Under the pieces are notes generated by a model. It made no database searches and was not told the origin of the DNA. It saw nothing but the letters and a program-made list of their open reading frames with translations. Shown here piece after piece: positions 60,665-64,000 of a DNA stretch of 64,000 nucleotides; within the stretch, counting starts at the first letter, position 1; every line of letters begins with the position of its first letter. The translations under genes and the position numbers were made by a program. Location: positions 248,001 through 312,000 of the forward strand of contig JASJOG010000263.1 in the NCBI GenBank assembly GCA_030142905.1, written 5' to 3'. Origin of the DNA: Heliopora coerulea (lineage: Eukaryota; Cnidaria; Anthozoa; Scleralcyonacea; Helioporidae).

Positions 60665-63600
60665 GTAAGTGTTTGATGGTTGACTTTTTAAACCATAGTT
60701 GTAATTTGAAAACCTACTAATGTAAGACGATTATAGTTCCCACGGTCCATAATATTTTAACTGCAGCTTCAGTTAAAATTCCCGATATATTCAAGGGGCC
60801 AGATAGGTATATTTCGGTATTGAAGTTGGTTCAATTTGTGAATTTAGAATGGTTTTTCGACAAAACAATTTAATTTCGACACTCCATGCTAATCTATAAT
60901 TTAATTTTTTTACTCGATACTTATATACGTAAAGCCTTTTACTCTCATAATGTTAGGATGCACTTTTCGAATTGTTGCTTGACCTTTTTAGTGCAAAGTT
61001 TCTTTAGAAAATTTGCACTATTGTCATGAGGCTGAAAATTTACATCAGCTAGGGAAGATAAACAAATGTTAACATTCTGGGGGGTGCAATTTGTAGACTG
61101 TATTTCGAAAATAAGTCTCATTTTTCAATATTTTGGCGTATTTTGCTTCTCGAAGACGCAATAAACATTACATCCTTGTTGAATAAGCGATTTACACCAT
61201 AATCCATCAAATATCTATCATATCAAAGTCTTAGCATCGTCTTGTCTTTCTTCTTTTTTACACATTCCTGACATTCTTTTCAGTGTCCCTCCCCTGAATT
61301 TGCTCGCATGTGCCTTATCACGAGAACCGCGTTGGCATTGGGCCATCTGCGGCTCTTGTGCGAGATTTGCAATTGATGTAAACACGGAAATGGGTAAAAT
61401 CGTCTTGGTACAGAAGGCGACTGATATATACCTGCCTATGTTCAAAATGGCCAAGAATTTGTGGCCAATGGATAGCATAATTAAACATGGTATGCCACAT
61501 GCGAGTAAACTACATTCTCATAAAGTATTTTCTCAGTGTTAGTCGAAATCAGTTCATTTTCAGTTTATTGGACTTCTCGACATTTATACCTTTATATCAC
61601 AAGTAATGAGTGGCGCGGCGTCTGAAACGGGCTTAATGTTCTTTCTAAATCAGAATTTATAATAATTGCATATTTTGTAACGAAGTTTTGTACTTTGTAA
61701 ACAATTCACGAACTTCGCTTTCGAAGTGATGACTCCAACTTCGACATCTGAAATCAAGTTTACTTATAAATACGTTTGCAATGAACGGTGTCCGAATAAA
61801 TTGTTTTCATTCCTATTTTTTCCGGTATTCAAATATTTGAAAATTATTCATTTTTCTTGGTAAAAATACGCGGTTACGTATTTGTACGGCCGGTTAAATG
61901 CTAGCAACTGATCAGAAATTAAACATATCATGATCACCTCCAAGCAAGTTGTACCATACATCATTTTCATTTACATTAGAGTCTAATTATCTCCGAGAAA
62001 CTTTGCACTTTCCTTGGGATCTCTGAGTTTTATTTTTTGCATGTTTTGATAAATTAATGGTATGGTATGGTGTGATGCTGTCTGCCTTGAAGGGCATCCT
62101 TATTTTCTTGCTAAAGATTGCATGTTACTTCGCAATATTATTTGCTTAAAAATGCGTAAATGGGAAATATCGAGTGCAAACAATGGAGCAAAAGCCCTCC
62201 GTGAACAAACGCCGCCGATACCAGTCTCAGAACCTTTCTGCCTGAGTCGAACGCTCTAACCTGAGACTCCTGTTATGATCTCGGGCCATCGTGCCACAAA
62301 ATAAATTGCTGGGAGCCTGGTCATGAGTTCCGTACACATGATGGAAGACAATACTGGTGAATGAATTAAATATATTAAGATTATTATTTAGCATTTACCT
62401 TCCACTAATTGATCGATTGAACTTCAGAAATGAAATCTTGATGAGATATGTATTTCAGAAACGTGGGAGCTTGGAGGTATCTTGAGTGATAGATGAACGT
62501 TCTGAGCCCCATACGGAGATCGAACCCGTAACATTCAGATGACCAGTGAGACGCTCTAACTATTGAGCTACCAAGACTTAGATGGTGAGCTAAAGTGCAA
62601 GTTGGACATATGTGTGACCTGAGCGGAAGCCACTATATGTTAATAATCTCCCATATTTCTGAAATATATATATCATCAATAACATTATTAACATGTAGTG
62701 GCTTCCGCTCAGGTCGCACATATGTCGAACTTACATCTTAGCTCACTATCTGAGTCTTGGTAGCTCAATGGTTAGAGCGTCTCATTATTCATCAGAAGGT
62801 TGCGGGTTCGATCCCCGTAAGGGGCTCAGAAATTGTTTTTCTGAGGATAGAGCTTGATCGCAAAAATCCTCGTTGAAAAGCCTTGATGTAGCAGCAGAAA
62901 GGCTGTGAAGAGGCATATTTTGAATCAGATGTTGGTTGACTCTTACAGTTGGCTAGCCTTCCTTCTAACGTTTTTTGGCACATTCAATTGCGTCTAAATG
63001 CCAGTATTAATGTTAGTGGTTAAGAAAGTTACTTGGAAACTAGAAACAAGAAGGATGCGATGAGGTTCTTTTCTGTTTTATTACCTAACGCTACAGCCAA
63101 TCAGTGCTGTCTTTTCTGATACAATTACCAATATCAACACGGTATCAAGAACTCATGGTGCTGAGTCGAGGAATAGTCTATATGAGATTGTCGATATAAA
63201 AGCGTTCATATGCATGTGTTTAAGAATGAATTTTGGAGACAAAAACATGAGACAAGTTTTTAATTCGCTTTGCATATCCGGATTTTACATTCCAAAAATT
63301 TTTATGGATTTTAGTCACGAGAAAACCACAGTAGATAACAGTTTGAGATTTTCCGCAACATGTTATTGCAGTTTAATTCTCGAAGTTTTTGGTTGACAAC
63401 TTTATGAAATCTCTTGAAAAGACTAGGGAAAATAATGAGTTTGTTGATACAATAAAAACTCGTCCAGTGACGCTTTACTAAACATTTACCGTAATACTAA
63501 AAAAAGAAAAAAAAAGAAAAAATGGTTGTCTCATTAGTTACTACAGATCAGATACAGAATTATCTCGATTCACGAAAGTCGTTCCTTTAACTTACCTAAA

Positions 63601-64000
63601 ATGGCCTGTATATCCAAAATAGTTGGTAACTAGGTCATTTTAACGCTTCATATGGTTTGAGACAGGGCGCACTGAAACACGGGCGAGGAACCGAGCACTA
63701 ATTGCGCTGATGTATGTGTGATGCATCAAAGTACTGGCACGAGCGCGCTTGTGACCCGAAATCCATAGTAAATAAGGCAAGCAATGGCGAAAGAAAACAG
63801 AACGAGTAGTTTTAAAAACATTACATTAAAGGAGGTAAATACTTACTCTACTTAAATTATAATAAACGTTTTGTAATTAGTATTTTTTAAAATCGAATTT
63901 CCATCCATACTTTGGAAAACCCCCAAAAAGAACGGGAGCTAAGAGGAGAATTGTACAACCAGTGGTTTAATATTTACATCCCATTTCACAATTATATCGC
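60665..64000. other. MTR intron 8, running off the right edge
   Basis: The only clear feature is a type 4 tRNA-like palindrome (62462-62885). A frame pair at 61218-61542 shows no motif. The next MTR exon, expected to begin with an ISGT-type block, was not found, so it lies to the right. Confidence 0.5.
62462..62885. repeat. tRNA-like palindrome, type 4
   Basis: Two inverted arms of about 190 bp carry tRNA-like cores at 62504-62578 (minus) and 62752-62827 (plus). The plus copy has GGTAGCTCAATGGTTAGAGC (A box) and GCGGGTTCGATCCCCGT (perfect B box). Both arms also share AGTGGCTTCCGCTCAGGTCG outside the core and TCTGAGGATAGAGCTTG-type flanks. The loop is about 30 bp of AT-rich sequence. Confidence 0.85.

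Noticed and set aside
61218..61542. Overlapping frames of 80-86 codons as a next MTR exon
   Set aside because: No similarity to the expected MTR block after exon 8 and no matching splice phase.
62752..62827. Working tRNA gene
   Set aside because: A and B boxes are good, but the acceptor pairs mainly through G-T wobbles and the anticodon stem does not pair; treated as a tRNA-like repeat.

Overview
The window looks like intron-rich, AT-rich animal nuclear DNA crowded with transposable elements. A 60-residue homeodomain, GT-AG introns, CR1/L2-type LINEs, BEL/Pao and Ty3/Gypsy elements, Penelope-like elements and a Tc1/mariner element all fit a marine invertebrate. A cnidarian is my best guess, from the style of the repeats, but nothing seen here proves it.

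Layout. Positions 1-13,505 are a nest of retrotransposons. A decayed Ty3/Gypsy element (+ strand, 3' LTR at 13,135-13,505) was entered by a young BEL/Pao element (- strand, 5,088-10,881, two nearly identical LTRs, CGGT target duplication). Its gag end abuts a broken CR1/L2-type LINE with an esterase-like ORF1 (- strand, 1 to about 3,860). Positions 13,506-22,475 hold MITE-like elements, a 5'-truncated LINE (16,270-17,633), a tRNA-like palindrome and hairpins.

The main host gene is cobalamin-dependent methionine synthase (MTR), + strand, from an ATG at 22,476. Eight coding exons are visible, ending at 60,664, and the gene continues past the right edge. They encode only the first 220 residues (N-terminal homocysteine-methyltransferase domain) spread over 38 kb. 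All eight junctions keep frame and use GT-AG.

MTR introns hold other genes and elements. Intron 2 (23,037-39,383) contains, on the opposite strand, a three-exon homeobox gene (33,635 to 29,149; 365 aa predicted). The homeobox gene's own intron carries an inverted pair of Penelope-like GIY-YIG fragments. Intron 5 contains an intact Tc1/mariner element whose transposase has DD37D spacing and whose ends each carry two similar sites. Intron 7 (48,082-60,607) contains a tandem triplication whose units each carry an ATG opening a MGNC..CC peptide (predicted N-myristoylation and palmitoylation). Two copies are frameshifted; a degraded BEL/Pao fragment separates the first two.

A recurrent oddity is a set of tRNA-like repeats of four sequence types, mostly arranged as head-to-head palindromes (19.2, 24.8, 28.5, 36.8 and 62.6 kb; one single copy at 37.7 kb). 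Coordinates of decayed elements are approximate; family assignments rest on motifs read by eye.
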